In this document: positions 32,728 to 44,699 of the stretch, piece after piece
Layout: each line of letters starts with the position of its first letter
Position numbering within the stretch: position 1 is the first letter of the stretch
DNA from: Leptidea sinapis
Taxonomy: Eukaryota > Arthropoda > Insecta > Lepidoptera > Pieridae
Assembly: GCF_905404315.1 (NCBI RefSeq)
Contig: NC_066268.1
Coordinates: 11,694,001 to 11,758,000, forward strand
Reading direction: 5' to 3'
DNA: 64,000 nt
Translations under genes and position numbers: made by a program
The notes under the pieces: model-generated
What the model was told of the DNA's origin: nothing
Database searches by the model: none
The model's input: the letters and a program-made list of their open reading frames with translations, nothing else

Positions 32728-33133
32728 ATTACATACAACAATATGTTCTTTTCAATATTAGTGTTTATATAACTGCAATTATTCATAAGACAAGTTAAGC
32801 CATTTAGCCTACATATTGGGCCAAGCTGTCGATAAGAGAGAGTGTGGTGGAATGCGTAACATTAAGCAGCTAAGTGCGATTATGTTGATACAATACAAAC
32901 ATTTCTAATTCGGTCTCAATGTTTAGTATCGCATTACTTACTTACGCCCTGACTTACGTGATCAGCTAGCAATTGCTTGGTTAAAAGGAAACATTTATTA
33001 TCAGCCCTTTTTTACATAGATATGTTCTCGACTGTTTTTATTTTTGGAGTGAAAACTTATTTAGCGTCGTTATGATTTGAAAGTCAATGAAACAAAAAAG
33101 CCCGACAGTAAAAAGAGACACACATAATAATAG

Positions 33134-35160
33134 TTCAAATTCAAATTCAAATATTTTTATTCAAAATAGGATGTGACATCACTTATTGAAAGTCAAAAAA
33201 CTACCACCCATTCCAAAATGAATGCCTCAGACCTGAGAAGAATGGGCGCAACAAACTCTGCGGGCTTTTTTTTCCATCGAATAAATATGTTTACAAAGTA
33301 ATATTGTACAATTAAACTTATTATTTAATATCATGAGGGCGGTCACTCCATTCCCAATGTGGTATCATTAAGAAAGTCATTTATGTTACCTTTACCACAC
33401 AAACGTTTTTTAACAATTCTTTTGAATAACGTTATACTTTTGTTTTGAACATTTTCTGGGATCTTGTTGTAAAAGCATATACAACGCCCCACAAAAGTCT
33501 TACTAACTTGACTTAGCCGAGTAGTAGGCATCATAAGTTTATATCTGTTCCTGGTGTTAACATTATGGTTATGACAGTTTCTGGCAAATTCACTTATGTG
33601 CATAGGCACGTGTTCATAGGAACATACATTACATTATCAAGAATATATTGAGAAGCAACAGTCACGATGTTAATTTCTTTGAATTTTCCTCTCAATGATT
33701 ATTTAGGACTTAGGTTATAAATAGAGCGAATAGCCCTCTTCTGTAGCACAAATATTGTATTAATATCGGCAGCGTTGCCCCATAGCAATATACCATAGGA
33801 CATAATACTATGGAAATAACTAAAGTATACTAGTCGCGCCGTATCTATGTCAGTTAATTGTCTAATCTTTTTAACCGCGTATGCTGCAGAACTAAGTCTG
33901 TTCGCCAATCCTTCAATATGGGGGCCCCATTGTAATTTGGAATCTAGAGTTATGCCAAGAAATATAGCAGATTCCACCGGTTCTATCACCTCTCCGTTTA
34001 ACAAAACATTTGCATTTACATTTTTGACATTTGGTACGGTAAATTTAATGTATTTAGTTTTCTTGCTATTTAACAATAGGTTATTAGCGCTAAACGAGTA
34101 CACGATGTCAGATAAAATATCGTTCACTTCGTCAAACATAGCTTGGTTTCTTTTCACTTTGAAAATCAGTGAAGTGTCGTCCGCAAACAATATTATTTTT
34201 TTCTCTACTTATAGAGAAAAAATAGTATTGGGAAGATCATTTATTAAGGAAGAGGAACGGTCCAAGAATAGACCCTTGTGGTACCCCCACACTGAGAAGA
34301 GTCCCAGGAGATCTCTTGCCATTCACGTCGACCCTCTGAATTCTATTGTTTAGATATGAAGTCAGAAGATCGAGCGCAGTTCCTTTTATGCCATAGTGGT
34401 ATAGCTTCCTGACCAGCATTGAATATTGAACACAATCAAAAGCCTTAGATAAAGCACAGAAGATGCCAAGTGCATTCTGCGATTCCTCCCAGGCATCGAA
34501 AATATTCTTAATTAGCTCAACACCTGCATCCGTTGTTGAACGTCCCCTAGTAAAGCGAAATTGTTTCAAATGAAGTAACTTATGAGAGTTAAAGTAAGTA
34601 AGCATTTGGCTTTAAATTATTTTTTCAAAAATTTTACAAAGGGTCAGCAAAACCGACACAGGACGATAATTATTCGGGTCAGAAGAGCAACCCGACTTAA
34701 ATATTGGTGTAATTTTACTATGTTTCAGAAGGTCAGGAAACACGCCACAATTAATACAATTATTAAAGACTATTGCAAGATATGGTGATATGACATCAAT
34801 TATTGAACTTATTATTTTAACTTAAACGACTTAAAAGTTTTAATAATTTTTCCAGGGCTAACAAAACTAAAATTGAAAGTTTGTTGGCATTCTTTAACAT
34901 TTTCCAGAAGAAGTGACTCAGCAACACTTGTGGAGGAGACAAGAGTGCTTGTGATAGAAACTGGAATGTCAGAAAAAAATTCTTAAAAGCAGAAGCAACT
35001 TCCTGCTGAGATTGAATTATAGTATTGTTTATTGTTAAATTGTATTCAATGTTGCGGTCTTTCAATCTTCCAGATTCCCATTTAATCACATTCCAAGTCA
35101 TCTTTATTTTATTCGGTGCATTTTTAATTATCTGTCTGATATGCCTTTGACATGTATCGT
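33134..35160 (-). mobile_element. Degenerate Jockey/CR1-like LINE, 5' truncated
   Basis: About 2 kb. In order on the minus strand: TWNVIKWESGRLKD (about 35100), reverse-transcriptase blocks QFRFTRGRSTTDAG, CALSKAFDCV, VGVPQGSILGPFLF (34605-34237), the catalytic FADDTSLIF block (34190-33699), then the C-terminal end (33609-33343). It finishes in tandem TTGAAT at 33134. The frame breaks several times. In the SKAFD block the usual catalytic Asp (D-L-SKAFD) is Ala, so it could not reverse transcribe even if the frame were continuous. Confidence 0.85.
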
Positions 35161-35611
35161 AAAAAAGATACTCTATTCAATTTTTTCAAACGCACCATAA
35201 GAAGTATAATTTTGAAAATCTGTGACGACATGTAAGCCAAGCGTTTACGGATTTACAGTACTAAGAAATCGTGACTGTGGCACGGAATGTCCTTACTCCA
35301 CATAAACTATTTGCCGACCTGTTACACAGGCCTGCTCTATTTATACTAGAATATTGCAGCGTCTTTACTACGGTTGAATGTGAACTTTAGCAATAAAAAA
35401 AAAAAACAAACAATTAACAAACATTAATTATAAGAAGTTTACTTAATCAAGAAGTATTTCAGTGAAATTGTAGAAACGTCCAACCAATCATTCTGATGTT
35501 TTCAATTGTAGAGAAACATGTGTGTAAAAAGTGTGAAAATAATGCTTATAACTATATTTACAATACTATGATTACAATAAATTAAAGCTATCATTACGGG
35601 AAATTAGTAGG

Positions 35612-35715
35612 TCTGCAACACTCCTGTGATTCCTCTGGTGTTGCAAGAGAATGTGGGCGGCGGTGATCACTTAACATCAGGTGATCCGTTCCCTCATTTT
35701 CCTCCTCTTCCATAA
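35612..35715 (+). repeat. R2/LINE-tail fragment
   Basis: cctctggtgttgcaagagaa, gggcggcggtgatcactt. 3' UTR of the LINE at 49124-49573. Confidence 0.7.
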
Positions 35716-35719
35716 AAAA

Positions 35720-36045
35720 AGAAGTGTACCAAACTGGCAGCATTTCCACGTTGGATAGCTAGGCTTATCTGTTGCCCGAGATAGCTGTCAGCGCTTGGGT
35801 TTCCAGTAGCCGTATTGAGGCGCGTACTTTGCACATTCGCCACGACCCTGGACCAAGTGTCTTGACACCGAATGGCACAAAAATGCACCGTTTGCTGTCT
35901 TTGGCAGACGAAGCAGAGACCCAGCACTAACTGAAGTAACTCGGACACTAGAAGTGAGATTGTCGACGCAGATCGCGTCCCATACCCACAATCTGTGCGT
36001 AATAACCCTCCTTCTGGCGCAGTCGGATAAAAAACGAACAATATC
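35720..36045 (-). mobile_element. Retroelement C-terminal fragment, frameshifted
   Basis: Minus strand, in two frames: VWDAICVDNLTSSV and then TATGNPSADSYLGQQISLAI plus QRGNAASL. The second string is the conserved end of a widespread invertebrate reverse-transcriptase family (G-P-A-S-LGQ-ISLAIQRGNAAS). Frame changes between them show it is dead. Confidence 0.65.
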
Positions 36046-36299
36046 ACGTGAAAATAAAATTTACAATTTCAATAAACACTCGTTATAAACATAAGTGGCT
36101 TCCTGGAGATATAATAAAAACCCATTATCATCAATAAATCACAAATTCGAATCAATTAAATAGACAGGTTTGAATAAAACATGAAATGGCGCACCTTGAT
36201 CGAGATATTGTGAAGAAAACTGGAGTAAGCAGGTAAACAGCTGGTTATATGGACTGGTATACGACTGTTTACAATATTTATTATAGAAACATAATAAAC

Positions 36300-36790
36300 T
36301 AGCACCCGCCAGACGTTGTTGTGTTCATACTAAAAAACTCTACTAAATTTCTTAAATTCCGTTCATAGCTAACCTCTACTGGAATAGTAGAAATATTCCT
36401 TTCGTCCACGGAAGGAATTTCTACCAAATTTCAGGTTTCTTTGCCATATGGTTTCGGAGATATCGTGATGAGTCAATACATAGGTGTAAGTCTCATATAT
36501 ATTTTACTAGCTGACCCGGCAAACGTTGTTTTGCCATATAAATTGTATTGATCTTGTGCTTGCTAGTTGATAAGAGATGGCGATAGTTGTATTCATTAGT
36601 AACAATCACACTTCTTTTATTTTTGTATAATTCACACTATAGTTTTATAAATTATAGCCTATATGTTATTCTGGTGTGTTAGCTATATTATTGTAAAGTT
36701 TCATCAAAATCTATTCAGTAGACTTGCGTTAAAGAAGTTCAAACATACATCCAGACATACAAACTTTAACATTTATAATATTAGTAGGAT
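36300..36790 (+). repeat. Two adjoining copies of a dispersed repeat (family D3)
   Basis: Heads gcacccgccagacgttgttg and ctagctgacccggcaaacgt, bodies with gagatatcgtgatgagtcaa. Related pieces at 38220-38395, 41975-42110, 42460-42830 and, inverted, 51380-51550. Class not determined. Confidence 0.65.
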
Positions 36791-38219
36791 GTATTAGCAA
36801 AACCTGGCCACACATCACTTATTTCATAAAGATGTTGAACTTCCCATACAAATATTACTATATATTTAACCCGAGGTTTCGAGAGTTTAGTTACAAATGT
36901 TAAAGTAACAAACTAAATTCGTGTCGTGATAGTTCATTCATAAAGTTAGTAAGAGGTGTTAGAGCTACACGTGGGTGGGTCTGCTAACGATACAGGAATT
37001 GTAACAGCGAGACACAAGCACTCGATCATGAAGATAATTTATGGTTCCCTACTGCAAAGCATATTTCTAGGTCTACATATCAAGTACTATACACAGAATA
37101 CACATTATTTAATTAATGGAGATCGTCTCCTATAACATCCACCCATAACTAAGTTGATTCGCAAGCACAAATGAAGATTTTTAATGGAGTATCAGAAAAA
37201 ATAGCGTATGAATCAGGTGAGAGAACACCAGTTTTTTAATGTGGGTTTCGAACAGATACACTTCAAAAGGTTCATTTTCGTTGTACGTGGAAGAAAGTTC
37301 CTTGAGAACCACTAACATACACTAAACATCTAGATGTCGACTCATAATCACACTTAAAATTGTCCGAAGCAAAAGTTTGCTTCGCGTTTATTAGGCATAG
37401 TTTTTGTTCCTAAAGCCTATGCTTTCAACATACTACCACGAAGTATGAAGTAAATTTGAAGCTTGATAAATGAGTTTTCTCATCAGGCCCACTAAGTCAT
37501 CACTGGTACATGGTATTTGGGGTGAGAATATTATACGCAGCTTCACGAACGCTGCCCATCCGATCAAAGAAAATAAGGTAAAACCAAATCACTATCGAGA
37601 GCTATCTCTTATAATAGATTATTATTACATTATAGATTATATTATTATTATAGATTCTATGGAGACGCGTAAAGTTAGGAGAACAATTTTACAGGTAGTA
37701 CATCCATTCCTAATTGGATCCATGAATGATATTAGCCTCGTAGTAATAACTAACGGGTCAGTGAATCAAGTTGCTCTTGCTCGCGTGGGTGTATCGGTTC
37801 AATGCCCACAATGTGTTTTGCTAAATTGATTTATTTGGTGTAAGATATTAATTATTTATCATATAGTTATCATGATGGCATCATTCTTGTCTTCCAGACG
37901 AGCACAGTTTTACGACCTTCATTTGCTATTTTGATTTCTTCCTTTCGCATCTACCCTTTTTACAAGCTTAGTTTGACAACGAGACTATTATGCTAAGTGC
38001 AATTGATATTAAGTGATCACTACCACCTAAAGATTTCTGCAACACCAGAGAAATCGTAGGAGCATTGCCAGCCATTGATGAAGGTATGAAATGAAAGTTA
38101 TTTCACAGTTTGTACATTGAAAACTGGCCTGTATCGCGCGAAGGTAAAATTTGCAAGTAGGAATCGGGTGAAATAACTATTCGGAACACTGCCCGTGCGG
38201 ACGTTATTCTGTTCAAAAT
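36791..38219. other. Unassigned sequence with minor LINE debris
   Basis: Short LINE-tail pieces at about 37270-37345 (gtacgtggaagaaagttcct) and 37999-38100. A plus-strand ORF of 119 codons (37470-37829) contains an AT microsatellite-like stretch and matches nothing I know; not called. Confidence 0.4.
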
Positions 38220-38395
38220 AAAAAAAAAAACTCTTGCGGGTGGATTTTCCTAAAATCCGTTCTTAACTCACCGCTACTTGGCAAAAAGAATATTCCTAGC
38301 AAATTTCAACTCTCGACCCCTTATGGTTTCAGAGATATCGTGCTGAGTCAACACATAGGTGGAAATCTCTTATATACATATAGATAATATACCAT
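38220..38395 (+). repeat. Dispersed repeat fragment (family D3)
   Basis: gagatatcgtgctgagtcaa and tataggtgg-like end, as in 36300-36500. Confidence 0.55.
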
Positions 38396-38939
38396 ACACG
38401 AGTTGTAGGATTTAATGCTGGTTCAATTTCAAAGCTTAAGCAATAATAAGTTGTCAGAGGTTGGTCAATCGTTAATACACGCCGGTATTAAAAAACCGTT
38501 AATGCCACTCACATATCGGACATCAAACCTTCAAAAGCACTATCTAATTATTTCCAAAAGTCCACAGATCAATCAAATTGGTGTAATCGTAGCTCAAACT
38601 AGTTCTGTGTGATTATTTAAATGGAAGATACCGCCCGACAGTGCGTGGGATGAAGTCCACGCCCACGCGTGCGCACAGACTCTGTCTACAATCCAGGTCT
38701 TGTAACAAGTACAGCTAAATTATCATCTCATTCATGATTCGCGCAGTAATAAATAACACTCCATAGCTTCCGGTCGCAAGCTTTGGTAATTCAATATTAT
38801 AACGGAATCACTTTATAAGTAAACATGCGGCCACCTGATGTTTCAAACTACATCATTTATTCGTCATTTATTCAGTTGGGTTAAAATATGATTCTCATCG
38901 TTAAATCAATTACAGCTTCGCCATTTTGAGTAACGAAAC

Positions 38940-39165
38940 GTATCAAATTAAATTTTTTAACCAAAATTTATGATTGATGCGGGACTCAAACCAGCGACAG
39001 AACCAGAGAGGGTTCTGTTCGAGTGCTCTTCCAACGGAGCCAACCGTTCGAGTGACCTATGGTTCGTAATACTTGGTACGTCTTGTTTAACTCTCTGGCT
39101 GTGACTCTTTTTTTCATATTCCTGTTGTGGTCCATAAATTTTGGTTAAAAATTTAATTTAATAAA
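38940..39165 (-). repeat. tRNA-derived SINE (family S1)
   Basis: The minus strand has the tRNA-like head (cgaacggttggctccgttgg, then gtttgagtcccgcatca) between 39052 and 38968. Direct flanks aatttaattt-like on both sides (aaattaaattttttaacc / ggttaaaaatttaattt) form an inverted pair. Confidence 0.65.
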
Positions 39166-39889
39166 TCCCACTTCAAAAATAAAAAATTGTTCAAACGTAT
39201 CAACTTAAGTGATAGAATAATTAAAACAAAATTAAGAATGTGGGAAAATAATTAAAAAAAATACTGAGTACAGTAGATGTATCAATTATTCACACACATT
39301 GCACATATACATACTATTATTAACACTTTAATAGCATTTGAAGTATACAGGCTCAATTATCAATGTGAGCGTGGATGGTCAAATGCAAAACAAATGAGGA
39401 ATAGCGAAAGTAATGGAGTCTCGGACCCGATTTTGACAAGAATTTAAATATAATACATATAAATATGGCATCAATGGTTTTTTTTAAAAATCATTTTTTG
39501 GCCAGAAATCGAATCAGTTGTAAGTTGTAACCTGTATAATTACACCATTCCATAGTGTTGCTAATAAGAATCATATTCTGGTAAGTAAAAATAAGCGGCA
39601 AACTTAAGTAAAATGTTGGATTTTAGTAAACTGCATCTAATTTAAAGTATTCACACTTGTATCTGTGCCCGTGACTTCGTTCACGTAAATTTGTATATGT
39701 AAATGCTTATTTTCGGTGTAAGCCATGCAAACATAAATATAGCTTTTTCCGCGCACCGGTTTTGAATAAATACAGCCTTAATGTTGCTCCAGGCCACGCT
39801 GAAAGTATGTAAATAACATTTTTTACCCCCTATTACTTCGTAATACGTAATAAGAGGAGAAACTGCCTGAGTAAAAAGTGGAGTGATTT

Positions 39890-40165
39890 GACATAAGTTT
39901 GAAATAGTAGTAATTACAGTGCGTATTGCGATTGTTGACGAAGTATAATCCGGCTAAGTTTAAAAGCAAACAGTTGCATAAAACGTAGTGGATTTTCAGT
40001 TATCTCCTTCTTTTCAAGATTACCTATATCCGTCATCTGTCAATCTATCAATCATGTGAGATCAACAAGAGAATCAACAATCGAGTGAGATGCCTTTTTC
40101 TTCGAGTTTCATGAACGTAGTGTTTAAATTATCTTTGGAGTTTCGCTAGGCTGAATGCTGATTCA
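39890..40165. repeat. Two-copy dispersed repeat (family D1), second copy
   Basis: Matches 17570-17800, with a 30-base insertion near 40060. Confidence 0.6.
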
Positions 40166-40243
40166 GATTTCAGCATTCTGCATTCTTGTTCTGCATCTCG
40201 TTAGATTAAATTTACTATACTTTGTTCTGAAGTCATCAAAAAC

Positions 40244-40292
40244 AATTTTAAATCTAACGAAACTGAAGAGCAGTTTCGTTAGATTTAAAATT
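40244..40292. repeat. Perfect 22 bp hairpin with 5-base loop
   Basis: Left arm 40244-40265 ends tctaacgaaactg; loop aagag; right arm 40271-40292 starts cagtttcgttaga. A third partial copy of the word (ctcgttagatt) lies just upstream at 40197. Confidence 0.85.
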
Positions 40293-40506
40293 TATATTTT
40301 CGTGTGCACCTACACTCCCTTTATCACCTTCAAATAGTTTTTAGAAAAAATATTTAATATACAGACACGTCGACTCTACAGTTTTATTATAGTATAAAGA
40401 GAGACGAAGAACATAATATAAATTTCAAATAAGAACTTTATTTACATCGGATTTTCTAATGATAATTCTATGACGGCAGACATTATCTATCTACTCAAAA
40501 TTTATT

Positions 40507-40800
40507 TGACTTTCACACACACACACACACACACTCACGCCTTGTTCCCGTCGGGGTAGGCAGAGACAATAGAATGCCATTTGCTTCTATCCTTACAAAC
40601 CTCACGCGCTTCCTCTACATTCATTACTCTTTTCATACATGCTCGCCGGTTGCGGGTGCTTCGGAAGTGCCTCTCCTTTTCTCAAAACGTCCCCAATTTG
40701 GTCGACGAATCTTCTACGCTGTCTCCCGCGACCAACTTGCCCACACACACTTGCCTTACACATTTGACTTTCATTTGCATCAAATACGGCGAGAATACTG
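40507..40800. repeat. CA microsatellite fused to a dispersed repeat
   Basis: A (CA)n run (about 40514-40536) followed by cttgttcccgtcggggtagg, tacattcattactcttttca and tcgccggttgcgggtgcttc, a block I recognise as common in lepidopteran genomes, class unknown. Confidence 0.65.
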
Positions 40801-40879
40801 ACTATAGCGTTTCCTACTTCGGTTATGTAAGATTCCAACATTATACATCACACGTTGAAGTGACAAGCACGAAGCAGAT

Positions 40880-41170
40880 AAAGTAAGTGTAAATTGATAA
40901 GGATCGGCGGTCACGAGTCGTGGCTGAACGCCGCGGTCGCGCGCCCCGTGTGCGCACAGCCTTACGATACCCATCGCGACTTTATCGCGAGATAGCGCAC
41001 GCTTCTGCATCATAACACGCGTAAACCTATTGAACTTTGGAACTTTGATACCAGGCGTGTGAAATAAGAGTTCACTGATCATATCTGACAGAGACGCGCC
41101 TGCGGGGGGCTCTTCGGATGGAAACTGATCAACGCTTATTCTAAAGAAACTTTGACATTTTGGAGACAAT
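40880..41170 (-). other. GC-rich open stretch of unknown nature
   Basis: Minus strand is open through 40780-41208 (142 codons), with text such as SEEPPAGASLSDMISELLFH and KFNRFTRVMMQKRALSRDK. It stands out for base composition among AT-rich neighbours and lacks motifs I recognise. Could be a host exon, retroelement remnant or chance. Confidence 0.25.
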
Positions 41171-41459
41171 TTGTGATGAGTCACGCATATACAAGGAGAT
41201 GTGTTCAAATTGTAAATGAGGTGAATTGCAAAATATCTGCCAATCGCTTGCTTGTAGTGTTTTAGTAATTTACACAGAGTAAGAGATAATTTAGTTTTGA
41301 TTAGAACCTAGGCTATTTGTGCACTTTGCCTCTTCATTGTGCGTGTAAGAATTAGCTAAATAATAGTTAAAACAAAACTAACTGATCTACTATGCTACTA
41401 ATAGACCACTTCACGTGGAGATTGTGAATTAATGTAAATCTTTAAAAATTAACTTCCTT

Positions 41460-41640
41460 ATGCGGTGTTTCCGGGACGATACGACATAGGTACCTTAAAA
41501 AAATCGCGCACAACTTCCTTAAAGGCCATCAACGCTCCTGTGATTCCTCTGGTGTTGCAAGAGAATGTGGGCGGCGGTAATCACTTAACACCAGGTGACC
41601 CGTACGCTCGTTTGTCCTCCATTTCCATTAAACAAAATAG
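41460..41640 (+). mobile_element. LINE C-terminal end and tail
   Basis: Plus strand: VFPGRYDIGTLKKS, then the 3' UTR words gattcctctggtgttgcaag and gggcggcggtaatcactt. Same family as 49124-49573. Confidence 0.75.
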
Positions 41641-42459
41641 AATGTTATCTCGCAGAAGCTAAAACAAGTACAGGCCGGCAGTAGGAATGGTGGGATGACG
41701 AGCTCACAGTTGGTACGAATTGGAGACGAATTGAGAAGGTTGAGCTCAATAGAAACTGTTGGAGGAGGCATTTGTCAAGAGGTACATTGACATCAGAGAT
41801 ATCCTGTAGCCAAGAGACCAGGATAAAGGACTTATTTAATTATTTATTTAAATTAACGGCTTAGAGACTTTTGGATTCTGGGGTGACTTCAGATGTTGAC
41901 GAATTGTTGCCATAGTGGTTTGATAGAAGAACTGTTCTCACATAAAATGAGTAATATTTGTTGTATTTTATAATGAACAAGCTGGCCCGACAGACGTTGT
42001 TCTGTTCATAATAAAAAAATACTCATGCAGTTGGAATTTCGTAAAATCTGCTGACTTTTTAGCTGACTTCTACTCGGCGAAAGGAGTATTCCTATCAAAT
42101 TTCAATTTCAAAAATTCAGAAATAGAAACATTTAGTATTTATGAAGATTAAATATTTCAAGATTATATATTCGATTTAATTACGACTTAATCTATATTTT
42201 AAGCGTCAATTAGCTCGTCACTAACGAACACTCAGATTGTCATTACAAAGTAACTTAAATTGCAACTTTACAATCCAAGTTAATTCTTAAGCCAATAAAT
42301 AAGTCGGATTGAAAGTAATCGTTGCGGAAAACGATTATAAATCTCTCGGATCCGTACAGTCGCTGTCTGTGATCTATGTGACAATTAAGATAATGCTACT
42401 GTTCATTGTCCAGAGATGTATTCTAGTACGGGCGCCAAATATTTATAATTTACTAGCTG

Positions 42460-42830
42460 ACCCGACAGACTTTGTTCTGTAGATAAGAAAAAAAATCTGT
42501 TTTATCGGAATTTGCCAATAATATATCATAACATCAAAAATTACTTCGTAAAATATTCACCCTGCTGTCGTAATGAAATTGTTTCACAGCAGAACTGTCA
42601 AACCGTGCATCAATAAATTCTCTCATAGAAATTATGTATGGACACATCAAAGGAAAAACAAATTTGTTGTTTTTATTTAATTTAGCAGCATTTTACTATT
42701 TATTCACCTTTTAAACCTACCCTGGACTTCCACAAATAATTCAAGACCAAAATTAGCCAAATCGGTCCAGCGGTTCTCGAGTTTTTGCGAGACTAACGAA
42801 CAGCAATTCATTTTTATATATATAGATTAT
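42460..42830 (+). repeat. Dispersed repeat (families D2/D3), fuller copy
   Basis: ctagctgacccgacagactt, the gaatttgccaataatat block, ctgtcaaaccgtgc, and the end ccaaatcggtccagcggttc ... tatatatatag. Shows that D2 (22480-22700) and D3 belong to one element type. Confidence 0.65.
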
Positions 42831-43059
42831 TTCCCTCATTTTTGAAATAATACGTTCATAAAGATATGTACTATATCCCTACATACAACCTTTATGAAGA
42901 TGTATTATTTATAAGTTGTTTAATTTTCATTTCAGATTCCTAATTTCAAGGTGATTGTTAAATGTATATTAGACATTAAAAACAAATAGCGTCAATGTAT
43001 GAAGTAAAACTGTAGCGTTTTACTAAAGTAATCTGATAACGGAAGTAACAATAAGATCA

Positions 43060-43563
43060 TAGGCACATAAGTGAATTTGCCAGAAACTGTCATAACCATA
43101 ATGTTAACACCAGGAACAGACATAAGCTTATAATGCCTACTACTCGACTTAGTCGAGTTAACAAGTCTTTTCTGGGGCGATGTATATGCTTTTACAACGG
43201 GATTCCAGAACATATTCAAAGCAAAAGTATAACGTTATTCAAAAGAATTGTTAAAAAACGTTTGTGTGGTAAAGGTTACTATAACATAAATGACTTTCTT
43301 AATGATACCACAGATTGGGAAAGGAGTGACCGCCCTCAGGCTATTAAATAATAAGTTTAATTGAACAATGTTACTTTGTTACTTTGTAAATGTTACTTTA
43401 ATTGTAAAACATATATTTTATAAAAACGAAAGCCCGCTGAGTTTGTTGCGCCCATTCTTCTAAGGTCTGAGGCATTCATTTTGGAATGGGTGGTAGTTTT
43501 TTGACTTTCAATAAGTGATTTCACATCCTATTTTGAATAAAAATATTTGAATTTGAATTTGAC
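43060..43563 (+). mobile_element. Jockey/CR1-like LINE 3' end
   Basis: Plus strand from about 43133: MPTTRLSRVNKSFLGRCICF, YNGIPEHIQSKSITLFKRIV, KKRLCGKGYYNINDFLNDTT, a continuous end-of-ORF nearly identical in meaning to the 33343-33609 fragment, followed by a 3' UTR and TTGAAT tail. A younger copy than the one at 33 kb, but only the last 0.5 kb. Confidence 0.85.
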
Positions 43564-43734
43564 CAAATAGTAGATAAAAGAAGCCGTTAATCGCTTGTCC
43601 GAAGAGTTTCATATTCTGATTCATGTATTAGTTTTATGAAGCTACAACGCAAAGGACAAAGTACGCAAAGGCAGAGCGTCAAAATTGAATGACCACCTGG
43701 TGTAGACGTACGAGCGTATGGATAACTTTTTTTT

Positions 43735-43990
43735 TATATGAGAGGGGGCAATCAGGCATGAGGCTCACGGGATGGGGAGAGGTGAAGCAACCACCCATGG
43801 ACATCTGCAACAACAGGTGTGTCAAGAAATGCGTTGCCGGCCTTTAAGGTGGGAGTATGCTTTTTTCTTGAAGGTCCCTAAGTCGTATCTGTTCGGGAAG
43901 ACCGCTGCCGATTGATTCCACAAAGTGGCTGTGCGAGGCAAGAAATTTCAAACAAAACGCGCGGTTGTGGAATGCCAGACGTCTACGTGA
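43735..43990. repeat. Repeat R3 copy
   Basis: ggggcaatcaggcatgaggc, cacgggatggggagaggtga, ggccgctgccgattgatt-like words. Other copies: 3240-3355 and 52262-52612. Confidence 0.7.
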
Positions 43991-43994
43991 AGCA

Positions 43995-44240
43995 GATGGT
44001 ACTTTGCACGTACTTGATGTTAAGTGATCACCACCGCCCAATGCAACACCGGAGGAATCACAGGTGCATTGTCGGCCTTTTAGATGTGTGCACGTGTTGT
44101 TTAAGAGTTTCTGGAAAGGAAACTTATTACAGACATCCAGCTATTCAATTTAAAGAGTGTCATGCGAAGGTGGAATTCAGCGACAGGATTCCGGTTTTGA
44201 CCGGCTCTCTCTAGCTCTTCGGTACACTCCCCGTGATAAA
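43995..44240 (-). repeat. R2/LINE-tail fragment
   Basis: gttaagtgatcaccaccgcc to tcggtacactccccgtgata, matching 49207-49620 inverted, with an internal deletion. Confidence 0.65.
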
Positions 44241-44539
44241 TGCGTTAGAAGACACACATTGCTAATTACTATACTAATTAGTCTGCTATATAATATATAA
44301 ATCCTATGGTAATTAGGTATTTGCGATTATAACAAAGTAGACAAAATAAAAATAGTAGTTAAAAATAACTAAAAAAACACGCTTTTTATAGAAAACCTAA
44401 CTAAAAAATAGAAAAAAAGATTAAAATTAACATATTTATTATTGACAATTAGACCGGCTTTATAGAGGATAGATGAAAATGATACAAATTAACAAACAGC
44501 TTATTTTGCAAATTTAAAAATGGAATAATTTTATCAAAT

Positions 44540-44690
44540 TAATGTATTGTCATCGATTCTCGATAAATATACGAAGTTTGAAAGAAATCTGGCCGTTTAA
44601 AGTTGGTCAAAATCGCACCCGAATGAGTCGGTTACAAACAAACAAACATGCAGGAGAAGCTAATATAAAGCGTGTAAAAACTATTTTGTG
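44540..44690. repeat. Dispersed repeat (family D4), copy 1
   Basis: cgataaatatacgaagtttg, gagtcggttacaaacaaaca, gagaagctaatat. Second copy at 48955-49165. Confidence 0.6.
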
Positions 44691-44699
44691 GTACTGGAT

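Noticed and set aside
33847..34353. 168-codon plus-strand ORF
   Set aside because: It is the antisense shadow of the LINE reverse transcriptase frames at 33699-34190 and 34237-34605.
37470..37829. 119-codon plus-strand ORF
   Set aside because: It includes a low-complexity IIDYYYIIDYIIII stretch from an AT-rich repeat and matches nothing recognised.
40514..40536. Short tandem array that might suggest a CRISPR or satellite
   Set aside because: A plain (CA)n microsatellite; no spaced direct repeats.
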